Source: Rhodococcus sp. 06-235-1A
GTDB taxonomy: Bacteria; Actinomycetota; Actinomycetes; Mycobacteriales; Mycobacteriaceae
Reading direction: 5' to 3'
Length of the DNA stretch: 64,000 nucleotides
Assembly (NCBI RefSeq): GCF_002258785.1
Contig: NZ_NOYI01000009.1
Coordinates: 434,001 to 498,000 of the forward strand
Shown: positions 24,626 through 32,429 of the stretch, piece by piece
Position numbering within the stretch: the stretch's first letter is position 1
How the letters are laid out: the number at the start of each line of letters is the position of its first letter
Position numbers and translations under genes: made by a program
The notes under the pieces: model-generated
The model's database searches: none
Seen by the model: the letters and a program-made list of their open reading frames with translations, nothing else
What the model was told of the DNA's origin: nothing

Positions 24626-25561
24626 ATGAAAGCAGCAGTCCTGACCGAGTTCGGAGTGCCGAGGTACGCCGATCACGCCGAGCCGGCACCGGCCGAGGGT
24701 ATGGAGGTCATCGACGTTGCGGCCGCAACGCTCAATGCAGTCGACGTGGTGATCGCCTCCGGCACGCACTATTTGAGCCCGAAGTCACTTCCAACCGTGA
24801 GCGGCATCGAAGGCGCCGGTACGACGTCGGACGGTCGGCGAGTGTACTTCTCCCCGCCCGTCTCGCCCTACGGTTCGATGGCTCAGCAGGCGTTGGTACC
24901 GACGACGTCGCTCATCGAACTACCTGAAGGGCTGGACTTCTCGACCGCCGCGACGCTGGGAAATGCCGGCCTTGCGGCGTTGATGCCACTGACCCATGGG
25001 GGTCGAATGAAGCCAGGGGAGAACGTCGTGATCCTCGGCGGGACCGGGGTGGTCGGGCGTCTTGCGGTGCAGACGGCGCGGTTGCTCGGTGCAGGATCGA
25101 TCACGGTCGTGGGACGCGATGAGGCCGCACTCGAATCCACCCGTGATCTCGGGGCCACGGCCACGGTTGCCATCGGCGACCAGAACGTCGACGAGTTGAG
25201 CTCGGCCATTCGGACGGCGTCCTCCGGAGCTGATGTTGTCGTCGATTATGTTTGGGGCGCAGTGGCTCTGGCGGCACTGCGCGCAGGAAACCGGCTCGTT
25301 CGGCTGGTGCAGATCGGTGACCGAGCCGGTGCCGAGATCACCGTACCGGCTCAGTTGATGCGGTCGCTCGGTGCGAGTGTCCACGGGTTCATGCCGATGC
25401 ATTACGGACCCGAAGCAACCTCACAGTCGTATCGCACCCTGACCGACTGGGCCGCGGCCGGCAAGATCACCGTGGAGTACGAGAACGTCCCACTGGCAGA
25501 GGTCGCGAGTGCATGGGAGCGAGCCCCACGTACCCGTCACAAGCTGGTACTGGTCCCCTGA
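24626..25561 (+). CDS. zinc-independent MDR dehydrogenase (quinone-oxidoreductase type)
   Basis: A 311-residue medium-chain dehydrogenase/reductase. The GroES-like N-domain (MKAAVLTEFGVPRYADHAEPAP) lacks the catalytic zinc ligands, and the Rossmann domain begins VVILGGTGVVGRLAVQTARLLGA. This pattern fits NADPH-dependent quinone oxidoreductases or enoyl reductases rather than alcohol dehydrogenases. The ATG at 24626 has GAAGAGG upstream; the frame is open to 24383 but would cross the operator. It diverges from its probable TetR regulator. Its stop borders a short tandem repeat before the convergent hydrolase. Confidence 0.87.
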   Translation: MKAAVLTEFGVPRYADHAEPAPAEGMEVIDVAAATLNAVDVVIASGTHYLSPKSLPTVSGIEGAGTTSDGRRVYFSPPVSPYGSMAQQALVPTTSLIELPEGLDFSTAATLGNAGLAALMPLTHGGRMKPGENVVILGGTGVVGRLAVQTARLLGAGSITVVGRDEAALESTRDLGATATVAIGDQNVDELSSAIRTASSGADVVVDYVWGAVALAALRAGNRLVRLVQIGDRAGAEITVPAQLMRSLGASVHGFMPMHYGPEATSQSYRTLTDWAAAGKITVEYENVPLAEVASAWERAPRTRHKLVLVP

Positions 25562-25593
25562 CCCATCAGCCCATCAGCCCATCAGCCCATCAG
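25562..25593. repeat. tandem repeat, four copies of CCCATCAG
   Basis: Four perfect 8-bp units lie back to back between two convergent genes; the last unit contains the stop codon of the leftward hydrolase gene. It is probably a slippage-prone spacer of no coding value. Confidence 0.85.
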
Positions 25594-26480
25594 TTCAGCG
25601 AGTCGATGAATTCTGTTGTCAGTCTGGCGATGTCGTCGGCATGGGAGATCGGCGACCAGTGCCCGGCGGGAATATCGTTGCGGGTCAGGTCTTTCACCCA
25701 CTTGCCGGTGTCGTCGTAGTGGTAAGGACGCACGGCGACGTCCTCGGTGTTGACGATGAGATGCACCGGGATGTCGATGTACCGGTCACGTGGCTTGCCC
25801 AGGCGCGGAATGATGTTGGCACGATACAGATTGGTGCCGTTGGTCGCATCCGACCACAGCGTGGGGTTCTGGGTGACGAGCTTCGGGTCGACTCCCGAGA
25901 ACTCCTGGAGGAACGCCGGCCAACCTTTGGCGAACTGTCGCTTGATACGCAGCGTCGACAGGCCGGGGATGTGGAAGGTGACGGTGTACCAGGACGCTCG
26001 CGTCTGGGCCAGGACCTGCTTGATGCCGGTGAGGGTGGGTTTGCGGAGCCGCGACTGCGACCACTTACCGAGATGGTCGAGGTTGGGTCCCGAAATCGAT
26101 GTGTAGGAGCGAATTCGGTCCTTCGCCTGCGGTTGGGCTGCCGCCTCCCATACCTCCACGGCACCCCAGTCGTGAGCGAGCACGTGAACGGGAGCGTCGG
26201 GGCTGACCGCATCGGCAACGGCATAGAAATCCGAGGCCAGCCGCGCCAATTTGTACGCGGATTGCTCAGTGGGGACCGTGCTCTCGCCGGCTCCACGCGA
26301 GTCGTAGCTGATCACCCGGAAGCGGTCCTCGAGCTGCGGCACGATGTGGCTCCACAGTTCGTGAGTATCGGGCCAGCCGTGCACGAGCACGATGGGATCG
26401 CCGTCGGGGTTACCGCTCTCGAACACCGCGAGGCGAATTCCCTCGTTGACGACCGTCGTACGAACCGCGTTGTTGCTCAA
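25590..26480 (-). CDS. alpha/beta hydrolase, epoxide-hydrolase-like
   Basis: A 296-residue alpha/beta hydrolase whose nucleophile elbow is LAHDWGAVE, with Asp104 instead of Ser. The oxyanion segment is HGWPDTHELW and the catalytic His is in PAGHWSPIS near residue 274. An Asp nucleophile with HGWP places it with epoxide hydrolases and haloalkane dehalogenases. The cap domain (about residues 130-210) lacks the paired Tyr pattern clearly enough to decide. It starts at a TTG with GGAAA upstream, 12 nt after the stop of the reductase gene, so it is third in that operon. In this context it may work on a lipid epoxide or ester. Confidence 0.82.
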   Translation of the reverse strand: MSNNAVRTTVVNEGIRLAVFESGNPDGDPIVLVHGWPDTHELWSHIVPQLEDRFRVISYDSRGAGESTVPTEQSAYKLARLASDFYAVADAVSPDAPVHVLAHDWGAVEVWEAAAQPQAKDRIRSYTSISGPNLDHLGKWSQSRLRKPTLTGIKQVLAQTRASWYTVTFHIPGLSTLRIKRQFAKGWPAFLQEFSGVDPKLVTQNPTLWSDATNGTNLYRANIIPRLGKPRDRYIDIPVHLIVNTEDVAVRPYHYDDTGKWVKDLTRNDIPAGHWSPISHADDIARLTTEFIDSLN

Positions 26481-26492
26481 CAGTTTTCCGTT

Positions 26493-27599
26493 CTATAGAT
26501 CGAGTACGAGACGCCCGCTGCGTGCGCGGGAGACGCAGATCAGCATGTGATCGCGCTGCTCTTCCGGCGTCAATCGTGATTCCAGATGCTCGGGCTCACC
26601 GGAGAGCACTCGGACCTTGCAGGTGCCGCAGAAGCCCTGCTGGCACGAGTACGCGATATTGGGTCGCTGGGCCTTGACCGCGGTCAACACGGAGGCGTCG
26701 GCGGCGACGTCGAGGACTGCACCGGTGCTGATCAGCTGTACCTCGAACGGTGTGCCGTCCAGAATCGGTGGCGGACCGAAGCGCTCGAAATGCAATGCGG
26801 TGGCCGGGCACTGGCGAAAGTCGCGGCGGACGGCGTCGAGCATGGGGGTCGGGCCGCAGCAATAGACGGCACCTCCTGCCGGCGCGCGCTCGAGCAACTC
26901 GCCCTCGGTGGGGTAGCCGTGCACGTCGTCGGTGCGGATGAACACGCGGTCCGATTCCCAGCTCTCGATCTCGTCGAGGAAGGGCATCGTGTCGCGAGAC
27001 CGACCGCAGTACACGAACTGCCAGTCCATGCCGAGAATCCGTGCAGCTCTGACCATTGCGATGATGGGAGTGATGCCGATTCCGCCCGCGATGAACAGGG
27101 CACTGCCCTCGCCCACGAACGGAAACCCGTTGCGCGGCCCGCGGACGATGACCTCGGTGCCCGGCTGCAGACCGTGCATCTCGATGGAGCCACCTGCGCC
27201 GGTGGGGATTCGGCGTACCGCGATCCGGTAGGAGCTGCGATCGGCAGGGTCGCCGCACAGTGAGTACTGCCGACGACGGCCCGAGGGCAGATGTAGATCG
27301 AGATGACAGCCGGGATGCCAGATCGGCAGCTGATCGCCCGTCGGCGACGCGAGGGTGAGGGCGGCGACATCGTTGTCCTCGGCGACGATCTCGCGATCGG
27401 TGACGACCAATCTCAGCGCGGAATCGGGATTGTGGCCGGCGACTGCGTCGTTGTACTCCGTGCCGGCAGCCGCATGCATGTAGCCGTTGAGGAATGTGCC
27501 GAGGAGCTGCATCGAGCGATCGGGCCGTGCCCGTCCACGCAGATCCGGCGGCGCATCCTTGGGGAGCAGTCGCGGCACCCGGCGCGAGGTGAGCTTCAC
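26493..27599 (-). CDS. VanB/PDR-type ferredoxin-flavin reductase
   Basis: A 368-residue reductase with three domains: an FAD/FMN-binding barrel (HPGCHLDLHLPSGRRRQYSLCGDP, residues about 90-115), an NAD-binding domain (GSALFIAGGIGITPIIAMVRAA; VYCCGPTPMLDAV), and a C-terminal plant-type 2Fe-2S ferredoxin with cysteines in YSCQQGFCGTCKVRVLSG and LICVSRA. It passes electrons from NAD(P)H to a partner oxygenase. The GTG start at 27599 overlaps the upstream hydrolase stop (GTGA), so they are coupled. The frame continues upstream without a sensible protein. Confidence 0.88.
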   Translation of the reverse strand: MKLTSRRVPRLLPKDAPPDLRGRARPDRSMQLLGTFLNGYMHAAAGTEYNDAVAGHNPDSALRLVVTDREIVAEDNDVAALTLASPTGDQLPIWHPGCHLDLHLPSGRRRQYSLCGDPADRSSYRIAVRRIPTGAGGSIEMHGLQPGTEVIVRGPRNGFPFVGEGSALFIAGGIGITPIIAMVRAARILGMDWQFVYCGRSRDTMPFLDEIESWESDRVFIRTDDVHGYPTEGELLERAPAGGAVYCCGPTPMLDAVRRDFRQCPATALHFERFGPPPILDGTPFEVQLISTGAVLDVAADASVLTAVKAQRPNIAYSCQQGFCGTCKVRVLSGEPEHLESRLTPEEQRDHMLICVSRARSGRLVLDL

Positions 27600-28495
27600 C
27601 TGGCCGCAGCCTGCGCTGCAGGCGAGGATGCGAGGTACCGGACGGCCTGCGCGGTCGAGCCTTCCTGGCTGGGGTGGTACGACTTCTTGAGGTAGCGGGA
27701 CATGCTGCGACCGACGTGCGTCAAGGCGGGCAGAGTGCCGCGGCGGACAGATTTTCTCCACAGTGCCGAGCGAGGCTTGCGTACGGATTTCGGCGCGGTC
27801 TGCAGCTCCGGATCGTTCTTCATCAGGAAGATGATCCCGCGCATCCAGATGTAGGCCATCAACGGCACGACCACCACGAACGTGCGCAGCCGCCGAACCT
27901 CGCGCTTGTCGAAGTAGCGCAGCGTGTCGTACGCGACCGAGCGATGCTCGACCTCTTCGGCACCGTGCCAGCGCAGCAGGTCGAGCATGGTCGGGTGGAT
28001 GCCTGCGCGATCGAGACCGTCGGCGTTGAGCACCCAGTCGCCGAGAAATGCCGTCACGTGTTCGATCGCGGCGATCAGGGCCAGGCGCTCGACCAGGTTG
28101 TTCTTCGATCGCAGACTGGTCACCGAGTCGGATCCGAGGACCTTGCCGAAGGCCCACTCCATCTGGTCGGTGAACGGTGTGGGGTCTAGGCCTTTGGCCT
28201 GAAGATGGACGAGGACACCGGTGTGGGCCTCGGCGTGCACGGCTTCCTGGCCGATGAAGCCGATGACGTCGTCGCGCAGCTTCTCGTCGTCGATGTAGGG
28301 CAGAGCTTCTTTGAACGTGTCGACGAACCAGTGCTCGCCTGCGGGAAGCAGGAGATGCAGCACGTTGAGTACGTGCGTGGTGTACGGATCGCCCGGCACC
28401 CAGTGCATAGGTAGATCGGTCCAGTCGAACTTGACGTTCCTGGCCTGCAGCATCACTTCGCCGGGATCCGATGCGACGACTTTCCGCTCGCTCAT
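27596..28495 (-). CDS. PF10118-type metal-dependent hydrolase
   Basis: A 299-residue protein of the family annotated as metal-dependent hydrolase (PF10118). It has a ferritin-like di-metal helical core with conserved Glu/His pairs at LPAGEHWFVDTFKEAL, IGQEAVHAEAHTG, IAAIEHVTAFLGDW and WHGAEEVEHRSVAYD. Despite the label, the pattern E..H/EAxH resembles di-iron oxygenases, and its coupling to a VanB reductase supports electron-fed oxidation, an inference. A hydrophobic segment (FVVVVPLMAYIWMRGIIFLM) suggests membrane association. A strong GGAGGAGG site precedes the ATG at 28495. First gene of a three-gene operon. Confidence 0.85.
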   Translation of the reverse strand: MSERKVVASDPGEVMLQARNVKFDWTDLPMHWVPGDPYTTHVLNVLHLLLPAGEHWFVDTFKEALPYIDDEKLRDDVIGFIGQEAVHAEAHTGVLVHLQAKGLDPTPFTDQMEWAFGKVLGSDSVTSLRSKNNLVERLALIAAIEHVTAFLGDWVLNADGLDRAGIHPTMLDLLRWHGAEEVEHRSVAYDTLRYFDKREVRRLRTFVVVVPLMAYIWMRGIIFLMKNDPELQTAPKSVRKPRSALWRKSVRRGTLPALTHVGRSMSRYLKKSYHPSQEGSTAQAVRYLASSPAAQAAAR

Positions 28496-28548
28496 CGAGT
28501 CCACCTCCTCCACGTTCGCATGTGTGGCCGATGCCACAATGCGCAACT

Positions 28549-28573
28549 TAGTATAAACACCAGTTACATGTAA
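28549..28573. promoter_or_regulatory. divergent promoter region with TTACATGTAA palindrome
   Basis: The minus-strand -10 box TATACT (28555-28550) and a plus-strand TAGTAT (28549-28554) overlap. The 10-bp perfect palindrome TTACATGTAA (28564-28573) lies next to them and would be a good repressor site for the leftward operon, the rightward gene, or both. Confidence 0.55.
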
Positions 28574-28610
28574 AAGGAACCGTGTCGGTCGTGAATGAGA
28601 GACTTCTGCA

Positions 28611-29126
28611 ATGACCGACCCCTCCCCAGCGGCTGTTCCCCCGAGCACCGTCCCCATCACGTGGCCTGCCGAGTGGCCGACCGAGGTTCGAAAGATCGCG
28701 GACGCCACGAACGATGCCCTCGCAGCAGTGGCCGCGCGGGATTCGGTGGCGTTCGACGATGCCGTCGAGTTGTTGGGCCGCTCGGACTCGGCGCAGGCCG
28801 GGCACGAGCATGCCGAAATGGTACGCACGTTGCTCGAGGAGGTATACAGCGACGGATTGACCGGCGAGAACGTCCAGGAGGTGCTCGGCCGAACCGTGCG
28901 TAGCGCGGACTGGTTGCCGAATCTGGATATCGCAGGGTTCGTCGAGGTGCTCACCGGAGCCCTGGGTGTTGCAGATACGGACGAGCAATCCCGCTCCAGG
29001 CCCCGTCCGGCGCATGCCGTGTTGGTGGTTGCGGACCTGCTCGCGGTACGCCGCGGCCGGGCCGAAACGTATCTGCGCAGGGCACTGGCCGAAGTCCACC
29101 GAGCCGAGACGATCGAGATTCCCTAG
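28611..29126 (+). CDS. hypothetical helical protein
   Basis: A 171-residue protein of unknown function. After a Pro/Ser-rich N-terminus it is predicted almost wholly helical: EVRKIADATNDALAAVAARDSVAFDDAVELLG, HAEMVRTLLEEVYSDGLTGENVQEVLGRTV, VADLLAVRRGRAETYLRRALAEVHRAET. It may be a small regulator or adaptor. It shares the divergent promoter region with the metal-dependent hydrolase operon. Confidence 0.7.
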   Translation: MTDPSPAAVPPSTVPITWPAEWPTEVRKIADATNDALAAVAARDSVAFDDAVELLGRSDSAQAGHEHAEMVRTLLEEVYSDGLTGENVQEVLGRTVRSADWLPNLDIAGFVEVLTGALGVADTDEQSRSRPRPAHAVLVVADLLAVRRGRAETYLRRALAEVHRAETIEIP

Positions 29127-29174
29127 CGAGATCTTCGCCTGTCTTGCGCAATGGCTAGACAGGCGAAGAAAGCA

Positions 29175-29642
29175 CTACCGATGCAGAAGGTTGGCCCCGG
29201 CGACGACTGCCTTGATAGACGACAGGGTGGCGTCGGCATCCATGCCCATCGACCATTCGCGTCGACCGTCCCGCTCGGCCAGCACGAAGGTGGCTGTCTC
29301 CGAATCGATGCTCTGCTGGTGAAACGAGAGAATCTCGATGCGGAAGCCGGCGTCGTAGAGCATGGACGTCAGTGCCTCGATCGGCCCGTAAGCCCTTGCG
29401 GCACAGGTGATGATGGTGTCGCCGATACCGAAGGTGGCGTCGAATTCGGTTCTGCCGCCTGGTGCCCTGCAGGCAGTCCATGACCCCAGGCGGAGTGGCC
29501 CGGTGGTGGGTGAGAAGCGTTCGGTGAAGTTCGCCCACGACATGTGCCGCCAGGTGATCGCGTCGCACATGGTGCGCGGCAGTGGGCAGCCGAATCGGGA
29601 GTGGAACGGATCTGTGGCGAGAGTAGAAGCAAGTGCATTCAT
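29175..29642 (-). CDS. stand-alone LeuA regulatory (allosteric) domain protein
   Basis: A 155-residue protein matching the C-terminal dimer/allosteric domain of 2-isopropylmalate synthase and lacking the catalytic TIM barrel. Diagnostic parts are AYGPIEALTSMLYDAGFRIEILSFHQQS, ATFVLAERDGRREWSMGMD and SSIKAVVAGANLLHR. An N-terminal extension (DPFHSRFGCPLPRTMCDAITW) precedes it. In full-length LeuA this domain binds leucine, so a leucine-sensing or LeuA-modulating partner is plausible. The gene sits behind a branched-chain leader peptide, supporting a role in leucine physiology. Confidence 0.85.
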   Translation of the reverse strand: MNALASTLATDPFHSRFGCPLPRTMCDAITWRHMSWANFTERFSPTTGPLRLGSWTACRAPGGRTEFDATFGIGDTIITCAARAYGPIEALTSMLYDAGFRIEILSFHQQSIDSETATFVLAERDGRREWSMGMDADATLSSIKAVVAGANLLHR

Positions 29643-29670
29643 GGGAGTGGTCCTGGCGAATGTGAAGGGA

Positions 29671-29711
29671 GGACCGAGAGAGCACGACGACCCGCAGCGA
29701 GGGGTCGGTCC
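29671..29711 (-). promoter_or_regulatory. attenuator-like alternative hairpins
   Basis: In the minus-strand RNA, GGACCGA/TCGGTCC (arms 29671-29677 and 29705-29711) forms one stem and CGACCC/GGGTCG (29688-29693 with 29702-29707) another. They share bases, so only one can form at a time. They lie between the leader peptide and the LeuA-domain gene. No T run follows, so translational or Rho-linked attenuation is more likely than an intrinsic terminator. Confidence 0.55.
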
Positions 29712-29714
29712 GAA

Positions 29715-29756
29715 TCAGACCCCGCTACGGCGGCGTACTACGAGAATGCGCTTCAC
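29715..29756 (-). CDS. branched-chain amino-acid leader peptide
   Basis: A 13-residue leader, MKRILVVRRRSGV, beginning with GTG (29756) and ending in TGA. It carries the consecutive block Ile-Leu-Val-Val plus a terminal Val, the composition of leader peptides of ilv and leu operons in actinobacteria. Ribosome stalling here during branched-chain shortage would choose between the two hairpins downstream. The GTG is seven bases from a TAACTT -10 box, so the leader would itself be translated from a leaderless transcript. Confidence 0.7.
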   Translation of the reverse strand: MKRILVVRRRSGV

Positions 29757-29763
29757 ATCCGCG

Positions 29764-29793
29764 AAGTTAGTCCTTCAGCGCGGCCGCGCGCAA
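29764..29793 (-). promoter_or_regulatory. promoter of the leader peptide and LeuA-domain gene
   Basis: On the minus strand TTGCGC (-35, 29793-29788) and TAACTT (-10, 29769-29764) are separated by 18 bp, and the -10 box is seven bases before the leader GTG. Confidence 0.5.
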
Positions 29794-29858
29794 GTATCGA
29801 GTGAATACACATCTCTAGGACACGAGCTAGATGTCCGCATATATCTCTCGTTTGGTTG

Positions 29859-29864
29859 TAACTT
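29859..29864 (+). promoter_or_regulatory. -10 box, leaderless promoter of the AAA ATPase
   Basis: TAACTT is followed by seven bases and the ATG at 29872. No good -35 box is seen. Confidence 0.4.
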
Positions 29865-29871
29865 TGGCCCC

Positions 29872-31074
29872 ATGGACCCCGTGCGTAACCCCTACGCTCC
29901 CGGCGCCGGCCAGCGCCCACCCGAGCTCGCAGGCCGAAAGAAGCAGCTCGACGCCTTCGACGTCGTGCTCGAACGCATCACCCGCGGCCGACCGGAACGC
30001 AGTGTCGTTCTCACCGGGCTGCGAGGCGTCGGGAAAACGGTGCTGCTCAACCAGCTCCGATCCGCAGCGATCGCGCGCGGCTGGGGCACCGGCAAGATCG
30101 AGGCTCGCCCCGACCAGGAACTGCGTCGACCACTGTCCTCGGCGCTGCACATGGCCGTCCGCGGGATCGCGGCCTCGCATCGCGATCCCGAACGCGTCGA
30201 CGACTTCCTCGGCGTGCTCAAGGCCTTCGCCCTGCGCTCCACCGCTGACAAGGGCATGCGGGAGCGGTGGCAACCAGGCATCGACGTCCCGGCGAAGACC
30301 GGCCGCGCCGACTCCGGCGACATCGAGATCGACCTCGTGGAACTGCTGCTCGACGCCTCAGCGCTGGCCGGGGACGTGGGCGTGGGCATCGCCATCTTCA
30401 TCGACGAGATGCAGGACCTCGGGCCCGCAGACATCTCCGCGCTGTGTGCGGCCTGCCACGAACTCAGTCAGGACACCGCCCCGCTGATCATCGTCGGAGC
30501 CGGATTGCCGCACCTGCCTGCGGTGCTGTCGGCGTCCAAGAGTTACTCCGAGCGCCTGTTCAGCTACCACCGCATCGGACGGCTCGAGCGGGCCGCAGCA
30601 GATCTGGCCCTGATCGCTCCGGCCGACCGGGAGGACGTCGAGTTCACTCCGGAAGCTCTGGACGCGCTGTACGCGGCCGCCGACGGCTACCCGTATTTCG
30701 TCCAGGCATACGGCAAGGCGACGTGGGATCTGGCAGCCGATACCCCGATCACCGTCGAGGACGTGCGCGTCGCCGCCCCGACGGCGGAAGAGGAACTGGC
30801 CGTCGGATTCTTCGGTTCTCGCTACGAACGGGCGACACCGGCCGAGCGCGAATACATGCGTGCGATGGCCGAACTGTCGGTGGACGACGGTTCGGTGCCG
30901 ACCTCGGCCGTGGCCACCGAGCTGGGACGCAAGCCGGCGTCACTGTCCCCGGCCCGCGACGGCCTGATCAAGAAGGGCCTGATCTACTCGGCCGAGCGCG
31001 GAACCATCGCGTTCACGGTCCCGCACTTCGGTCGCTACCTGCGCGCACAGACCGACGAGCCTGCAGCAGTGTGA
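29872..31074 (+). CDS. AAA ATPase, STAND/Orc-like, with C-terminal wHTH
   Basis: A 400-residue P-loop ATPase: Walker A GLRGVGKTVLLNQL (about residues 47-60), Walker B IAIFIDEMQDLG near 185, sensor-like LIIVGAGLPHLP. The C-terminal part (TPAEREYMRAMAELS, VATELGRKPASLSPARDGLIKKGLIYSAERGTIAFTVPHF) reads as a winged helix. The layout resembles archaeal-type Orc/Cdc6-like or ATP-dependent regulatory proteins found singly in actinobacteria. It probably binds DNA or a partner protein; the target is unknown. The longer frame to 29407 overlaps the LeuA-domain gene and is rejected. Confidence 0.85.
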   Translation: MDPVRNPYAPGAGQRPPELAGRKKQLDAFDVVLERITRGRPERSVVLTGLRGVGKTVLLNQLRSAAIARGWGTGKIEARPDQELRRPLSSALHMAVRGIAASHRDPERVDDFLGVLKAFALRSTADKGMRERWQPGIDVPAKTGRADSGDIEIDLVELLLDASALAGDVGVGIAIFIDEMQDLGPADISALCAACHELSQDTAPLIIVGAGLPHLPAVLSASKSYSERLFSYHRIGRLERAAADLALIAPADREDVEFTPEALDALYAAADGYPYFVQAYGKATWDLAADTPITVEDVRVAAPTAEEELAVGFFGSRYERATPAEREYMRAMAELSVDDGSVPTSAVATELGRKPASLSPARDGLIKKGLIYSAERGTIAFTVPHFGRYLRAQTDEPAAV

Positions 31075-31075
31075 A

Positions 31076-32263
31076 CTATCGGTGTGCCTCGGCTCGCTCG
31101 ACACACAGCTGCTCGAGCTTCCGCACTGCCCTGGGGTCGGACCGATCGACGTTGACGAGGTCTGCGTCACCGTCGTAGAAATCGATCAGTCGTCGGTCCA
31201 TCACCCGGCGCCACAGCGGCGGAACCAGCGAGCAGAAGATCATCACCGCGTATCCGGCCGGTAGCTGCGGGGACTCGTCGACGGTGCGCAGAGCCTGGTA
31301 TCGGCGCACCGGATTCGCGTGATGATCGCTGTGTCGTTGCAGGTGGTACAGAAACAGATTGCTCCACAGGTGATCGCTGTTCCAGCTGTCCCGGTGAGTC
31401 GGTTTGCCGTATCGCCCGCTGGGCCGCCTCTGACGCAGCAGCCCGTAGTGCTCCAGGTAGTTGGCCGCCTCGTACAGGACGATGGCGATCGCGGCCTGCA
31501 GCATCAGATACGGCACGATCACGGTGCCGAAGACGGCGATCAGTACGCCGAACAGCGCGACGCTCATGGCCGCGGCGTTGAACAGATTGTTTCGGTACGT
31601 CCACCGCGACAGCCCCTGCCGGGCGAGGCGTCGGGACTCGAGCTCCCAGGCCGAGCGCAGACCGTGAACGATGGTGCGTGGCAGAAACTTCCAGAACGAC
31701 TCACCGAATTTCGCCGACGCCGGATCCTCCGGGGTGGCAACACGCAGGTGATGGCCGTGATTGTGTTCGACGTAGAAGTGGCCGTACAGAGTCTGCGCCA
31801 ACGTCACCTTCGAGAGCCAACGTTCGAGGCGCGCACGTTTGTGGCCCAGTTCGTGGGCGGCATTGATGCCGACGCCGCCGACGATGCCGACGGTGATGGC
31901 CAGACCGATTCGCTCGGGAACCCCCAGCGGTCCGTGCGCCCAGAGGTAACAGGCGGCAACGAGCCCCGCGTACTGAAGCGGCAGGAACAGATAGACGCAC
32001 CACCGGTAGTAGGGGTCCTTCTCCAGCGCGGCGATCGCCTCGTCCGGGGGATTGCTGCGGTCGACACCGGCGAATTTGTCCACCAGGGGCAGCGCGATGC
32101 CCATGATCATCAGGCCCAGGGTCCAGAAGGCACCGGGACCGAGGAGGGTCACCAGACCCCAGGCCAGGAACGGACTCAGAGGAATCGTCAATCCCAGCGG
32201 CCACAGATAGCGCTTGGGGTCGCGCCACCGCGGCGACGTGCTCGTGGCGGACTCTTCACGCAT
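31076..32263 (-). CDS. alkB: alkane 1-monooxygenase
   Basis: A 395-residue integral-membrane non-haem di-iron hydroxylase that oxidises n-alkane termini to primary alcohols. The His ligands are all present: HELGHK (137-142), EHNHGHH (166-172) and LQRHSDHHA (308-316), with the substrate-side motif NYLEHYGLLR (268-277) and about six membrane spans. Electrons normally come from rubredoxin and rubredoxin reductase. No rubredoxin gene follows; the next gene is the convergent AAA ATPase, two bases away. It therefore resembles the solitary alkB copies of rhodococci that borrow electron carriers from another locus. Confidence 0.95.
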   Translation of the reverse strand: MREESATSTSPRWRDPKRYLWPLGLTIPLSPFLAWGLVTLLGPGAFWTLGLMIMGIALPLVDKFAGVDRSNPPDEAIAALEKDPYYRWCVYLFLPLQYAGLVAACYLWAHGPLGVPERIGLAITVGIVGGVGINAAHELGHKRARLERWLSKVTLAQTLYGHFYVEHNHGHHLRVATPEDPASAKFGESFWKFLPRTIVHGLRSAWELESRRLARQGLSRWTYRNNLFNAAAMSVALFGVLIAVFGTVIVPYLMLQAAIAIVLYEAANYLEHYGLLRQRRPSGRYGKPTHRDSWNSDHLWSNLFLYHLQRHSDHHANPVRRYQALRTVDESPQLPAGYAVMIFCSLVPPLWRRVMDRRLIDFYDGDADLVNVDRSDPRAVRKLEQLCVERAEAHR

Positions 32264-32417
32264 TCTGGATTCGTAACTCCTGGTCTGTGCCGCGCCTCGG
32301 GGTCGAGGCCCGCCCGTAGTGGCGTCTCACAATGACATCGCTCGGTCCATCGGGTTAGTTACTCGAGCAAATCTTCTCGGGTTCGCCGATGGGCCGTCGC
32401 AGTCCCCGCCGCCCTTG

Positions 32418-32423
32418 TACGGT
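32418..32423 (+). promoter_or_regulatory. -10 box, leaderless promoter of lipase gene
   Basis: TACGGT lies six bases before the ATG at 32430 in the 166-nt gap between alkB and the lipase. The rest of the gap shows no other feature I can support. Confidence 0.4.
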
Positions 32424-32429
32424 GACCGC

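Noticed and set aside
25562-25593. CRISPR-like repeat
   Set aside because: Units are 8 bp, back to back, without spacers; a simple tandem repeat.
27600-28157. Upstream extension of the VanB reductase frame
   Set aside because: Runs out of frame through the metal-dependent hydrolase; the GTGA junction gives a natural start at 27599.
29407-29871. Upstream extension of the AAA ATPase frame
   Set aside because: Antisense to the LeuA-domain gene and its leader; a leaderless promoter fits the ATG at 29872.
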